A stretch of 64,000 bases of DNA from Paraglaciecola polaris LMG 21857 (GCF_000315055.1 NZ_BAER01000017.1:1-64000), one strand, 5' to 3'. Counted from the stretch's first letter, positions 37,101-45,872 are shown. The notes: generated by a model from the letters alone, not told the origin. Translations and numbers: made by a program.

Positions 37101-37373
37101 GCCCTGACGTAATACATGCATGGTTCCATGCTGCTCAAGTGCCTTGCCTAGGCGCTCAATAAGAACAGATAGCGTTCTTGCTCCATTCAGGCGCTCAAGT
37201 TTGTCCCATTTATCCTGCTGGCCACTGCTTTTGATCCAGCTTTCAATGTCTTCAGGATACAAGGCCCGCTCGGTGTCGAAGTGCTTGGTCTCGCCCAACT
37301 TCCATCCCTGTTCGAGTAATCGCTCAACGATGTAGTGTTGAAAATGTTTTTCCTGATGCGCTGACGAATCCAT
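34116..37373 (-). CDS. hsdR: Type I restriction enzyme R (HsdR) subunit
   Basis: A 1085-residue motor and nuclease subunit. The N-terminal nuclease has the PD-(D/E)XK pattern (FAIDLVMFINGLPVATVELKTDF). The translocase has Walker A DHSAGSGKTS near residue 322, a DEAH box (IDEAHNSQTGS) near 439, the motif TGTPK, and QTFARLNRM in the second lobe. A C-terminal helical region would bind the methylase. It starts immediately after the hsdS stop and is followed at 4 bp by tnpA. It looks intact, but it needs an M2S core to work, and hsdM is frameshifted here. Confidence 0.95.
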   Translation of the reverse strand: MDSSAHQEKHFQHYIVERLLEQGWKLGETKHFDTERALYPEDIESWIKSSGQQDKWDKLERLNGARTLSVLIERLGKALEQHGTMHVLRQGFSIAGCGLIEMTETAPEDKRNEAVTNRYKANILRVVPELKYHPAREFAIDLVMFINGLPVATVELKTDFTQSAEAAMDQYRNDRLPFDPKTKRKEPLLTFKRGAVVHFAMSDSEIMMATKLEGENTFFLPFNKGRKDEDGAIHAGNPPGEIKPDGTQEYPVAYFWEDVCQPDAWLRIFHSFVYVEKKDVVDIQGNWSKKETLIFPRFHQWTAVNAMLADARKNGAGMTYLADHSAGSGKTSTISWTAHDLVKLREDNGDAIFNSVIIVTDRNVLDGQLQDAVKQIDHQFGVIAAIDREKSSKPKSKQLSEALLAGTPIVVVTIQTFPYAMEAIITDKSLKGKNFAVIIDEAHNSQTGSTAAKLQAALGMSGQGKMSTMTVDEILEQLQKSRARPDNISYFAFTGTPKHSTLMLFGRPEDPSQPVSDDNPPVAFHKYTMRQAIEEKFILDVLKGYVPYQTAFNLSKQLEDSKRVSGKAAKRALAQWMALHPTNVTQKVQFIIEHFTKNVAHRLDGKAKAMVVTSSRAAAIRYKKAFDRYIEQHSEYGFIHSLVAFSGKMMGKQVMHQDDGLLGDDIFVCDENEEFTESSMNPSAQGQDLRFAFDRPEYRVMLVADKFQTGFDQPKLVAMYVDKKIANHVEIVQTFARLNRMAPGKDEVFIIDFVNDPENVRMAFETYDQGAKIDEIQNLNVVYEIKERLDEHSLYDEKDLAAFKEARFKTIRDITHTKSPQHKALYAATSDATNLYNDKMKMLRDGMSTWEAAFQKAHAKGDEAGMKSADHHQEEYAEQIKTLMGFKSDLGRFCRTYSYIAQLIDFGDPELENFAAFAKLLQKRIMHEAPETVDLTGLVLTGFDIKARSDAVDEDSNAPVLKPVGPGGGGVTGDKPKFVKEIIDRLNSLFGEATPIQDQVAFVNQIKSIAGESDVVMAQVESNSREQALKGNLPGAVQQAVVRALSSHQKLATQVLKSDRQGMIALVDVVYDMLRENKNIDLDMD

Positions 37374-38684
37374 TTATTCTTCTCCTCGCAGATCAATTTG
37401 ACCAGTTACTGCGGCGGTAATAAAAGCGGCTCTGCGCTCAGTAAGTAGCGCAACGCTGTGTTGTGTTTTTTCAATAAGCGCATCAATTCTTGCTGTTTGC
37501 TGGTTCAGGTATTGTGCTATGCGCTTCTGCTCTTCTAACGGCGGTTTCGGTAATTTCACTTGTCGAAAATTGCCATAATTCAAATCTTGTCCATCGCGTA
37601 TAAAGCTGGATGTAGCCTGCAATCCTTGAATATAAGCGCTGGATTTAAAGAGATACGCGAAATAATCGACGTCCGCTTCATCAGAGGCTTTTAGAACAAC
37701 ATATGATGACCGGACACAGCCGCGAGCTTTTACTCTCTCTATACCACCTTGGAAGCTACGCATACTTATCACAAAATCATCGAGTTCAACGTGTTTGCGC
37801 TTTTCTAGGTTTTTAATGGCATGGGTAACTTGCCGATTCTCTAGTCGCTCATATTCGGATAAAGGTATAACGCCATATTTCTGAGTCGCAGACAAGTGTT
37901 GGTCATCTTCGCGGGCTGTTTCTTTGCTCTCAGCGAACAACCAAATACCCGGAACGACCTCCCAATGAGACGGCACTTGCTCAACCCACTTAATACCAGA
38001 CTCTTGGAGGTTCGCGTTTTTTACAATGCCTGTTGTAACACTATGGGTAATGAGCGCCTGTCGTTTTTCTTTTAACAGCTCGACAAATTTATTTTTTTTG
38101 GATACTAACTTATCGATACGTTCGATTTCTTTGTCGATTTCCGCAGATATTACAGCTTGCTCGTTGTAAGGCGGTATCGCAACCTTAAAAACTTGGAAAA
38201 GTTCTGACGGAACCCTCTTTAAACCCCCTGTGCCGGTCATCTCTGAAATGGCTATTCTTCTGAATTGGTCTTCTTGCAACCGATAATAAAGGAAGCGGGT
38301 GTTGATGCTGCTTTTAGCTCTTATTACATTTATTTCTGTAGAGCCAAAGCCTATCCGATTAGTTAAATCGGCCGCGACCGCGATGTTTCTGTTTTCGAAA
38401 CATGGTGTCACCTTCGCAATTAAAATGTCACCATCAGAAAAATAGCTATAGCCTTCATACACCTCATCGACTACTCGTATCTCATCCAAAACAATGGTGT
38501 CTGTTTTTAACTTCTCCATCGGCAAGAAAGAGCATAAGGCGTAACGTCTATTTGCAACGGCTGATTTCGTTGGATTTAAATCAAAGAGATATTTAAATCG
38601 CGTAACACTCCAATGTTTCGGAATTTCACCAAGCCAAGCAACATTAGATTCTTTAAAACGTGAATAGGTCGCATGGTACTTCAT
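37374..38684 (-). CDS. hsdS: Type I specificity subunit (HsdS)
   Basis: A 436-residue DNA-recognition subunit with two target-recognition domains in tandem. The first begins SNVAWLGEIPKHWSVTRF and ends at a conserved helix (IDKEIERIDKLVSKKNKFVELLKEKRQALI). The second begins GIKWVEQVPSHWEVV and ends in the matching helix (ARIDALIEKTQHSVALLTERRAAFI). The two halves set a bipartite target, which cannot be predicted here. Its ATG overlaps the hsdM stop by 4 bp. Confidence 0.93.
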   Translation of the reverse strand: MKYHATYSRFKESNVAWLGEIPKHWSVTRFKYLFDLNPTKSAVANRRYALCSFLPMEKLKTDTIVLDEIRVVDEVYEGYSYFSDGDILIAKVTPCFENRNIAVAADLTNRIGFGSTEINVIRAKSSINTRFLYYRLQEDQFRRIAISEMTGTGGLKRVPSELFQVFKVAIPPYNEQAVISAEIDKEIERIDKLVSKKNKFVELLKEKRQALITHSVTTGIVKNANLQESGIKWVEQVPSHWEVVPGIWLFAESKETAREDDQHLSATQKYGVIPLSEYERLENRQVTHAIKNLEKRKHVELDDFVISMRSFQGGIERVKARGCVRSSYVVLKASDEADVDYFAYLFKSSAYIQGLQATSSFIRDGQDLNYGNFRQVKLPKPPLEEQKRIAQYLNQQTARIDALIEKTQHSVALLTERRAAFITAAVTGQIDLRGEE

Positions 38685-40709
38685 TCTGTTGCCAACTCAG
38701 CTAAAAGAGCAGCTATCTCGGCCTCAACTTCTTTCAACTCTGTGTCAATATCACGCAACTTACGTGGTTGCTGATATTCATAGAAGAATCGGTTGAAGTT
38801 GATTTCATAGCCGACGCGACCAAGCTTCTTGTCTTTATTGTCGATAAAGCTTTCATCAATGTATGCATCAGGCACATGAGGAAGCACTTCACGAGCAAAA
38901 TACTCGTCAATGCTGTCCATGTAAGGAACGTTTTCATAATCAGTTAAGTCAGTATCGGCTATGAAATTACCTTTAGCATCCGTAACTGGTTCTGCGTCGG
39001 CATTCTTATGGCCAAACGCATCAACTAGCGCTGTAACGAATGCCTTTGGGGCTTTAAGTTTTAGCGCCTTTGCCTCTGGTGTTTTAGCTGTGTCTTTCGC
39101 AAAGCTATCTGCCCATTGGTACGGCAGCGTCTCGCCTGTAAACGGCTTTAGCGCGTTTAGCCAGAATGACTGGTGCTCAGCAGGTAACTTGCCCCATGCT
39201 GCTTCGTCTTGCAGACGTTTCAATCCTGCATCATCCAATTGAAGCTTCATTCGCAAAGGGCGCAGCACTTTAATGCGCCGATAACCAAAGGTACGGTAAT
39301 CCAGCATGCGAGATAGCTCATCATTTTCGCCCGCCGCATAGATTTCTAAAATTTGTCGCTGCTGGTCATCGCTTACGATTCGACGTTTGTTACCCTCGTT
39401 TTTAATGGGTGACCACAAGCTGGTTGCATTAATGAGCTGTACTTTCCCTTTGCGTTCATCCGCCTTTTTATTGGACAAGACCCATAAGTAGGTTGCTATG
39501 TTTGTACGGAAGAATATATCGGTTGGCAAAGCCACAATAGCTTCTACCAAATCTTTCTCTAAAAGCCACCGACGGATCTCTGATTCACCAGAGCCAGCGC
39601 CGCCATTAAATAGCGGGGAGCCGGATAGGACAATTGCCGCACGACCACCACCGTTATCTGGTAACTCTAACTTGCTAGCCAGATGCATAAGGAAAAGCAT
39701 TGAGCCGTCACTAATTTTGGGAAGGCCGGGACCAAAACGGCCTAGCTCACCTTTTTCGTGCTCACTCTCAACTGCCTTTTTATCCTTTTCCCACTTCTTG
39801 CCAAACGGTGGGTTGGATAAGCAATAGTGAAATCGCTCACCAGCAAACTGATCGTTAGACAAGGTACTGCCTTGGCGAATGTTCTTGGATAAGTCACGAC
39901 CGGGGTCGGACTCCAATCGACGAATTAGCATACCTGCTACACATACGGCATGCGTTTCAGGTTCTAGTTCTTGGCCATGAGGAACGAGCACAGGAGGGAT
40001 TTTTCCACTGCTCCCATACTCACTCACATGGTTCATGGCATCGGTCAGGAATCCACCAGTGCCGCAGGTCGGATCGTAAAGCGTGCGAATTAGACCGGGA
40101 CTGGCTTCAAAAAGGGCATCATCAGGATCAAGCAGGAGCGCTGTTGCTAAGTGAACAATGTCACGAGGTGTCATGAAATCCTCAGCGCCTTCGTTAACCT
40201 CTGCACCAAAGCGGCGGATCAAGTGTTCATAAATATTGCTCATCACTCGGTCTGGAACGGCGTCAGGGTGTAAGTCTATGCCCGCAAAGTTCTGGCAAAT
40301 CTTATATAGCAATCCAGCCTTTTCCAGCCTGATTATCGTGTTACCGAATTCAAACTCCTCAAAGATAGCTCGCGCATTATCAGAGAATAGCGCAATGTAA
40401 TCTTCGAGGTTACGCCGAGTCTTTGTACTACTCTAATGAATCGAGTGAATATTCCGAAGTATTGTAGAAGGGGTAGTTAGCTGTTGAACGAAGGATAGGG
40501 TCAAGCTCAACATCAGCCTCTTTGAATGAACGGTAAGCTTCTCGGACGGCTTCACGAGTCGGTTCAAGTGCGCACTCCAAACGACGCAATAACGTGAACG
40601 GCAAAATGATCTTGCCAAAATCCGTATGTTTAAAATCTCCCCACAGATCTTCTGCGTTCTTCCAAATAAAATCAGCTTGTGAAGCTGCCGATCCTGTAAA
40701 TTCCGTCAT
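38681..40709 (-). pseudogene. hsdM: Type I methyltransferase (HsdM), +1 frameshift
   Basis: The ATG at 40709 is preceded by TTGGAGG. The first 90 or so residues (MTEFTGSAASQADFIWKNAEDLWGDF to SEYSLDSLE) stop at a TAG near 40428. The other frame continues without a break in protein homology (STKTRRNLEDYIALFSDNARAIFEEFEFG, then LLYKICQNF) to the stop at 38681. Removing one base near 40432 gives LGSTKT and an intact protein of about 675 residues. The distal part carries the SAM-binding motif DPTCGTGGFL and the adenine-methylase motif SNPPFG. As read, no full methylase is made. This may be an inactivating mutation or a sequencing error; no long homopolymer lies at the site. Confidence 0.9.
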
Positions 40710-40772
40710 TTTGGCCTCCAACCACCTTTTGCACAAAAGAGAGTTGATTCCAGTTTAATTACTCAGATAGAA

Positions 40773-40796
40773 TCCAACCTTGTATTGCAAATAGCC
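40773..40796 (-). repeat. Right terminal inverted repeat of the transposon
   Basis: Read on the minus strand from 40796 it begins GGCTATTTGCAATAC and ends GGTTGGA, matching the left repeat at 19 of 24 positions. Confidence 0.92.
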
Positions 40797-40804
40797 GGAA
40801 TAAT
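40797..40804 (+). repeat. Target-site duplication, right copy
   Basis: GGAATAAT, identical to 26080-26087, directly beyond the right end of the transposon. Confidence 0.93.
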
Positions 40805-41614
40805 AAAAACATAATTCCAAAAAACGCGATACCACCCAAAACATTGTTCAGTAAAAAACTGTCAATGTGGTTCTGTTGTTTTAGGACGATATCAGCATGG
40901 ATACCATAACGCTTGGCGATCTGTCGACTGACATTAAATACACTGTCGTCTGCCGCTACACTTATAGTAGGGATATAATTTCGGGGTTGCGCAATGATCA
41001 CATTCAATGCCAGTTTAAATTCGTGCAGACCAATAAGTGTCTTGGCGGATAACGGAAAAACTGACGCACCTAAATCTTTTGCTAACTGTTCACAATCAAT
41101 TTGATGGCTAAAACGCTCAACCTCATCAATCATATTCAATGCGAAAACAAGGGCTTTATCATGTTGCTTGGCTAAGTCTCGCACTTGTAAACCAAATACC
41201 AAGCTACGTTCCAATCGCGTTGCGTCTAAGTTACACACAATCAGGCCAGTGTTATCGTCATGCATCGCTTCATGTATTTTTTCAACTGCGATTTCTTCAT
41301 CTCTGGATAAGGTACTGAGAGAATAGGCACCTGGAAAATCGATTAATTGATGATCTGAAAACTTTCCGCTTTTAAGTTCAACTGTCACACCTGGAAAGTT
41401 CGCTACTTTCTGACGCATTCCGGTTAACTGGTTAAACAGCAGGCTTTTTCCCGAATTCGGCTTACCGACTAAAATTATATTTTTCATTACATTACTTGAT
41501 TATATAGGCGCTAATCTGGCACCTGAAGAAAGAAGAAAAGGTTTATATCCACGCCTAAAGGCTGACAGAACGGTGAAGTAATTTGCTGTCAGGGCTGATA
41601 TTTAACAAGAGAGA

Positions 41615-41848
41615 TTAAGTAAGACCGCTGATAGCAACCTTATCGGCAATACTTTGTTCTAAGGTGTAAACGCAATCGCCAATTTGAACAACCAGCGGCC
41701 CACGTAATGGACTGCGCCTTAAACAACGAACCGATTGACCATCGGTCAGTCCCATTTCTAATAAACGATTCATCACAGCAGGCAGCAAAGAATGATCTAA
41801 ACCACTAATTAATGCAGATTTTTTTGCGGGGATATCCCAAAGTGTCAT
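41615..41848 (-). CDS. feoA: Ferrous iron transport protein FeoA
   Basis: A 77-residue SH3-like cytosolic protein that supports FeoB in Fe(II) uptake. NRLLEMGLTDGQSVRCLRRSPLRGPLVVQIGDCVYTL is the core FeoA pattern (LxxMGLxxGxxV...SPLxGPxxVxV). It precedes feoB by 127 bp and a Fur-like palindrome lies 24 bp upstream of its start. The gene looks intact, but its partner is interrupted by the transposon. Confidence 0.92.
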   Translation of the reverse strand: MTLWDIPAKKSALISGLDHSLLPAVMNRLLEMGLTDGQSVRCLRRSPLRGPLVVQIGDCVYTLEQSIADKVAISGLT

Positions 41849-41871
41849 TGCACCCTCACCGATTTAATACA

Positions 41872-41890
41872 AATGAAAACTATTTTCATT
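41872..41890 (-). promoter_or_regulatory. Probable Fur box upstream of feoA
   Basis: AATGAAAA-CTA-TTTTCATT is a 19-base palindrome, perfect apart from its three central bases and close to the ATGATAATNATTATCAT Fur pattern. Its position just before feoA fits iron repression. Confidence 0.7.
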
Positions 41891-41928
41891 AATAACATAA
41901 AATCAGCTTTGGGCGCAATGTGATTTCC

Positions 41929-43272
41929 TTAACTCACCTTCAGGTGGTCGGCAACCAAAAAGGCCATTTCTAGCACTTGATCTGCGTTTAAACGCGGGTC
42001 ACATTGGGTTTTGTAAGCTTGCGCTAAATCGTCATCGCTGATTTGATAGGCCCCACCAGTACATTCGGTAACATGTTGGCCAGTCATTTCTAGGTGAATA
42101 CCACCTGCGTGCGTACCTTCAGATCGGTGCGCAGCGAAAAACTGCTGGATCTCACGTAATATCGCGTCAAAATTACGGGTTTTATATCCGCTTGATGCTT
42201 TAAAGGTATTGCCGTGCATAGGATCTGAGCTCCATACGACATTGCGACCTTCTTGTTTCACGCGGCGCAACAAGGCCGGTAGTTTATCTTCAAGGTTGTC
42301 GGCACCCATACGTGTAATTAAGGTCAATCGGCCTGAGGTATTATCAGGATTCAAGGCATCAATTAATCGGATCAATTCATCCCCTTGCATACTCGGCCCA
42401 ACTTTCACACCAATGGGGTTATGGATCCCACGGAAAAATTCGATATGCGCATGGTCAAGTTGACGAGTGCGTTCACCAATCCACAACATATGCGCAGAGC
42501 AGTTGTACCACTTGTCCGTTAGCGTATCCACACGGGTCAATGCCTGCTCGTAGTTAAGCAACAATGCCTCATGAGACGTGTATAAGGTAGTCTCGTGCAG
42601 AGTTGGCGTGTTATTGGTATTGATACCCATAACATCCATGAACTCTAACGAATCTTGGATACGGCGAGCCACATCCTGATAACGCTCTTTAAGTGGATTG
42701 TTTTCAACGAATGCCATGTTCCAGCGATTCACTTGATGCAAATCCGCTAAACCGCCTTGAGCGAACGCGCGAAGTAAATTCAATGTTGACGCACTGCGAT
42801 GATATGCATCTAACATGCGCTGCGGATCAGGCATACGAGAAGCTTCAGTAAATTCAAAACTGTTGATGATGTCGCCGCGATAGCTAGGTAATGACACACC
42901 GTCTATGGTTTCTAAGTCCCCCGAGCGAGGCTTAGCATATTGCCCAGCCATGCGCGCAACCTTAGTGACTGGACAGCGACCAGCGAAGGTAAGTACGATC
43001 GCCATTTGTAAAATAACTTTGAAGGTATCACGAATTTTAGGGGCATTAAATTCATCAAAGGACTCAGCGCAATCACCTCCTTGCAACAAAAAGCCGTTAC
43101 CGTCAGCAACTTGGCCTAGCTCTTTAAACAATTGACGCGTTTCAGCGGCAAAAACAAGCGGCGGATAGGATTTAAGTTTCTGTTCAACATCACGTAAATG
43201 CTGCTGATTATGGTAAGTAGGTTGTTGCAATATTGGCTTTTGACGCCAACTATCAGGTTGCCATTGGCTCAC
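41929..43272 (-). CDS. Class II DAHP synthase (3-deoxy-7-phosphoheptulonate synthase)
   Basis: A 447-residue cytosolic enzyme of the plant/Mycobacterium (type II) family. It condenses PEP and erythrose 4-phosphate at the start of the shikimate pathway. Visible family blocks are [11 protein letters not shown] near residue 61, [56 protein letters not shown] and [18 protein letters not shown]. The length is normal for type II. It stands alone, downstream of the btuD gene on the same strand but more than 150 bp away. Confidence 0.95.
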   Translation of the reverse strand: MSQWQPDSWRQKPILQQPTYHNQQHLRDVEQKLKSYPPLVFAAETRQLFKELGQVADGNGFLLQGGDCAESFDEFNAPKIRDTFKVILQMAIVLTFAGRCPVTKVARMAGQYAKPRSGDLETIDGVSLPSYRGDIINSFEFTEASRMPDPQRMLDAYHRSASTLNLLRAFAQGGLADLHQVNRWNMAFVENNPLKERYQDVARRIQDSLEFMDVMGINTNNTPTLHETTLYTSHEALLLNYEQALTRVDTLTDKWYNCSAHMLWIGERTRQLDHAHIEFFRGIHNPIGVKVGPSMQGDELIRLIDALNPDNTSGRLTLITRMGADNLEDKLPALLRRVKQEGRNVVWSSDPMHGNTFKASSGYKTRNFDAILREIQQFFAAHRSEGTHAGGIHLEMTGQHVTECTGGAYQISDDDLAQAYKTQCDPRLNADQVLEMAFLVADHLKVS

Positions 43273-43429
43273 AATGTGTCCTTAAAAAATAAAATATAAT
43301 GGGAAAAGGGAAATTAGTACACGAAACGAATGTTCTCAACTACGTTTCTGACGCATTATCATACCTGATATCTTGGCCTTTGAAATGCGCTCATGGCAAA
43401 GATCCGGGATAAAAAGCCATATTAACGCG

Positions 43430-44170
43430 TTAAACGAGATATGTTTGCAATATGCTATTACCTGCGAGGTCATTAAAACGACGGACTTGGCAATCAAAAA
43501 TATCACTTAATATATCAGGTGTCATAACCTCCTCAACCGGGCCGTGATATTCCACTTCCCCAGAGCGCATCAACCAGACACCGTCAGCGTATTGTGTGCA
43601 CACATTAAGATCATGTTCGCTCATTAGCACAATATTACCAATCTTCACCAGTTCTACCAGACAAGATAACAGCAGATGTTGATGGCGAAAATCTAATCCT
43701 TGACTGGGCTCGTCGAGCAATATCAGTCCCTGTCCCTGCTCTATCGCTGGCCAAATTTGTAATAACGCCCGGGCAATTTGCACACGACGACTTTCACCAC
43801 CAGATAAAGTAAGTAAGGACCGAGACATAAACGGCGCTATTTCAAGCGCATTTTCAAGCATGGTAGGCATAGTAATATCACGGGCAAAAAAGGTTAATGA
43901 CTCACGGACTGTAAGGGCAAAAACATGGCTTTGCTGTTGTTCTTGAAAACAACGGAAGGTTGCCATTTCAGTCATGGATATGTGCGCTGTATCACGTTGA
44001 TTTATGCACAATCGTCCAGCGTCGGCATTATCAAGACCTGCGATGACACGCAGTAAGCTCGACTTTCCTGCACCATTTGGGCCCAAAATTTGAATAAACT
44101 GACCAGGGTGAGCACAAACATTTATGCTATCTAACCGCTTAGCAAAGCTGAGGTTTTCAATGCTTAACAT
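43430..44170 (-). CDS. btuD: Vitamin B12 ABC transporter ATPase
   Basis: A 246-residue ABC ATPase. It has Walker A GPNGAGKSS (about residues 32-40), signature LSGGESRRVQIARALL, Walker B LILLDEPSQGLD and a switch His in LMSEHDL. It energises cobalamin import by BtuCD-F across the inner membrane. It starts about 7 bp after the btuC stop, so the two are coupled. The length matches BtuD. A different iron-siderophore-type substrate is possible, but FecCD-family permeases of this kind with a short ATPase usually transport B12. Confidence 0.85.
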   Translation of the reverse strand: MLSIENLSFAKRLDSINVCAHPGQFIQILGPNGAGKSSLLRVIAGLDNADAGRLCINQRDTAHISMTEMATFRCFQEQQQSHVFALTVRESLTFFARDITMPTMLENALEIAPFMSRSLLTLSGGESRRVQIARALLQIWPAIEQGQGLILLDEPSQGLDFRHQHLLLSCLVELVKIGNIVLMSEHDLNVCTQYADGVWLMRSGEVEYHGPVEEVMTPDILSDIFDCQVRRFNDLAGNSILQTYLV

Positions 44171-44177
44171 GACAGTC

Positions 44178-45179
44178 TTAACCCATCTGCCGATTCAAGC
44201 GCAGTATAGAATACAAAAATATCGGGCCACCTAACGTCGCGGTCAGCATGGAAACAGGTACACTTACCTCACCGACAGCGCGCCCCACTAACACGACGAC
44301 CATTAAAACAATGCCGCCCAGTAATCCAGAGGCAGGCAATATAAAACGATTATCATAGCCAAAAAAATTACGCAGCATATGGGGAACCAACAAGCCCACA
44401 AAAGCGATTGATCCCGCGATAGACACAGCTATCCCTACTACTAAGGCACAGACCAGTAACATCATTTTGTGAAATCGAGTAACATTCAACCCAGCCAATT
44501 GTGCACTACTGGCACCGAAATATAGCCAATTCAGCGCGCTACCCTGACGTACAAGCAACCCGAGTAAAATAAGCAAACTTGGCCCTGCAACCGTTAGTAC
44601 CTTCCAATCAGCTTGATTAACACTGCCCATCAGCCAAAACGTCATATTGCGCATAGTTTGCGCATCTGATAAAAAATGCAGCCAAGCAATCACAGCGCCA
44701 CTTAATGTAGAAATAGCAATACCAGCGAGAATAACGCCTGAATGCATCCCGGTTAAACGTTTAGAAATGAGATAAATTGCCGCAGTTGATAGTAACGCGC
44801 CTAAAAAGCAAAATACGGGTAACAGATATTGCACATATAAAAACGGTATTGCGCTGCCTAGTGTCAAGAACAATGCAGCAGCCAAGCTAGCCCCGCTACT
44901 TATACCAATAATTCCAGGATCGGCCAGTGGATTGCGTAACAATACTTGTAGCACAGCTGAACTCACCGCTAACCCAGCCCCGACGATAAACGCTGTTATG
45001 ACTAGGGGTACGCGTAGTTGCCATAGAATACGTTGTTCGACCACAGCTGAAGTCGTATTTGGGAACAAAGGATTATGCAAACCGCCAAACAAAACCCAGA
45101 TACTGCTTACTATCAAGGCGCTTAACAATATCAATAACCATATTTTTTGTTTGCGCTCGAGATTATTAGGGCCGGGCAA
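44178..45179 (-). CDS. btuC: Vitamin B12 ABC transporter permease
   Basis: A 333-residue inner-membrane protein of the FecCD/BtuC family with about ten membrane segments. It contains LRVPLVITAFIVGAGLAVSSAVLQVLLRNPLADPGIIGISSGA, the family's first signature, and FVGLLVPHMLR further on. It pairs with the downstream ATPase. No btuF or btuB is adjacent, and no cobalamin riboswitch was recognised upstream. Its first 14 bases overlap the end of the phosphatase gene. Confidence 0.86.
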   Translation of the reverse strand: MPGPNNLERKQKIWLLILLSALIVSSIWVLFGGLHNPLFPNTTSAVVEQRILWQLRVPLVITAFIVGAGLAVSSAVLQVLLRNPLADPGIIGISSGASLAAALFLTLGSAIPFLYVQYLLPVFCFLGALLSTAAIYLISKRLTGMHSGVILAGIAISTLSGAVIAWLHFLSDAQTMRNMTFWLMGSVNQADWKVLTVAGPSLLILLGLLVRQGSALNWLYFGASSAQLAGLNVTRFHKMMLLVCALVVGIAVSIAGSIAFVGLLVPHMLRNFFGYDNRFILPASGLLGGIVLMVVVLVGRAVGEVSVPVSMLTATLGGPIFLYSILRLNRQMG

Positions 45180-45663
45180 AACGTACCTTAATTTGCTCTA
45201 TCAAGCCATCAGATGCCAGTTCAATAAGATCCAGTACATATTCAAAGCCACGTTTACCACCGTAATATGGATCCGGTATTTCCATCTCTTGTGCATCACA
45301 GAAACTCATCATCAAGGCGATTTTTTGTTGGTACTCTTGGGGACAAATGTCTAACAAATTCCGTACATTGTCTTTATCCATGGCGACAACATAATCAAAA
45401 CGTTCAAAATCTCTGACCTCAACCTTGCGACACTTTATTTTTTTAAAGTCATAACCTCGCTCTTCTCCCACGGCTCTAGAGCGTTTGTCAGGAGATGTGC
45501 CAATATGTGCACCTAAGGTGCCTGCCGAATCTATGTGTATTGCTAAACCAGCATGTGCCGCTTTGTGACGAAATATCGCCTCTGCCGTGGGCGAACGGCA
45601 AATATTGCCTAAACAAACAAAAAGCACGGAGGTTAATTTTTTCTCTACTTTTTTTTCAAACAC
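45166..45663 (-). CDS. Low-molecular-weight protein tyrosine phosphatase
   Basis: A 165-residue cytosolic phosphatase. The P-loop CLGNICRS (CX5R with the active Cys and Arg) is near residue 17, and the general acid Asp is in DPYYGG near residue 130. These enzymes dephosphorylate tyrosine kinases of capsule/exopolysaccharide assembly or arsenate-like substrates. Here the gene overlaps btuC by 14 bp, a link to B12 uptake with no known reason. The start at 45663 has no strong ribosome binding site; an alternative in-frame start inside the first ten residues is possible. Confidence 0.9.
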   Translation of the reverse strand: MFEKKVEKKLTSVLFVCLGNICRSPTAEAIFRHKAAHAGLAIHIDSAGTLGAHIGTSPDKRSRAVGEERGYDFKKIKCRKVEVRDFERFDYVVAMDKDNVRNLLDICPQEYQQKIALMMSFCDAQEMEIPDPYYGGKRGFEYVLDLIELASDGLIEQIKVRFARP

Positions 45664-45872
45664 CTGGATAACTTCCGTCGATATGGTTAATAAATTGAAG
45701 AATCACCACTGTCACCATGTGCACAGGGATTATATTTCTGTAGTATTTAGCGCCTATTTCCTGTGTTATCAAACCAGATTTCGTTGTTAACGTATCCAAT
45801 TGATACGCTATATGTGATTATCTTTCCACAGTTGGTCGCTTTTTGGTAATCTAGGCAAATCTTGAGTTAAAT

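Larger units (their letters stand above)
26088..40796 (-). mobile_element. 14.7-kb ISL3-family transposon carrying a type I R-M operon and detoxification-type cargo, inserted in feoB
   Basis: The element is bounded by imperfect 24-bp inverted repeats starting GGCTATTTGCA (19/24 identical) and by the direct octamer GGAATAAT. Removal plus one octamer restores feoB in frame (GIMFLLF then QSIFTWATP). The only full transposase inside is ISL3 type, and that family makes 8-bp duplications. The right half (minus strand) is hsdM-hsdS-hsdR-tnpA, with the hsdM start only 87 bp from the end. The left half holds a decayed IS5-family copy and the PagL, GST, cupin, TetR, aldo-keto reductase and thioesterase genes. 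The left-half genes appear richer in G+C than the host genes, consistent with separate origins. Confidence 0.92.
40759..41487 (-). pseudogene. feoB: feoB, 5' fragment (G domain), ended by transposon
   Basis: The N-terminal GTPase domain of FeoB: G1 GKPNSGKS at residues 8-15, switch region NFPGVTVE, G3 DFPGAYS, G4 NMID and G5 SAKTL. The guanine-nucleotide dissociation inhibitor region and the first membrane segment (GGIAFFGIMFLLF) follow. The last 12 residues before the stop are coded by the transposon end and are not FeoB. The membrane channel is at 24953-26087. It lies 127 bp downstream of feoA on the same strand. Confidence 0.95.

Noticed and set aside
33434-37335. Plus-strand open frames over tnpA and hsdR
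   Set aside because: They are shadows of the long minus-strand genes, with no start signals and no recognisable products.
40428-40736. Open frame as a separate small gene before hsdM
   Set aside because: The product is the HsdM N terminus and the protein continues in another frame, so it is one frameshifted gene.
45664-45872. Cobalamin riboswitch upstream of the phosphatase-btuC-btuD genes
   Set aside because: I looked for the B12-box and found no match; the region is short and A/T-rich.
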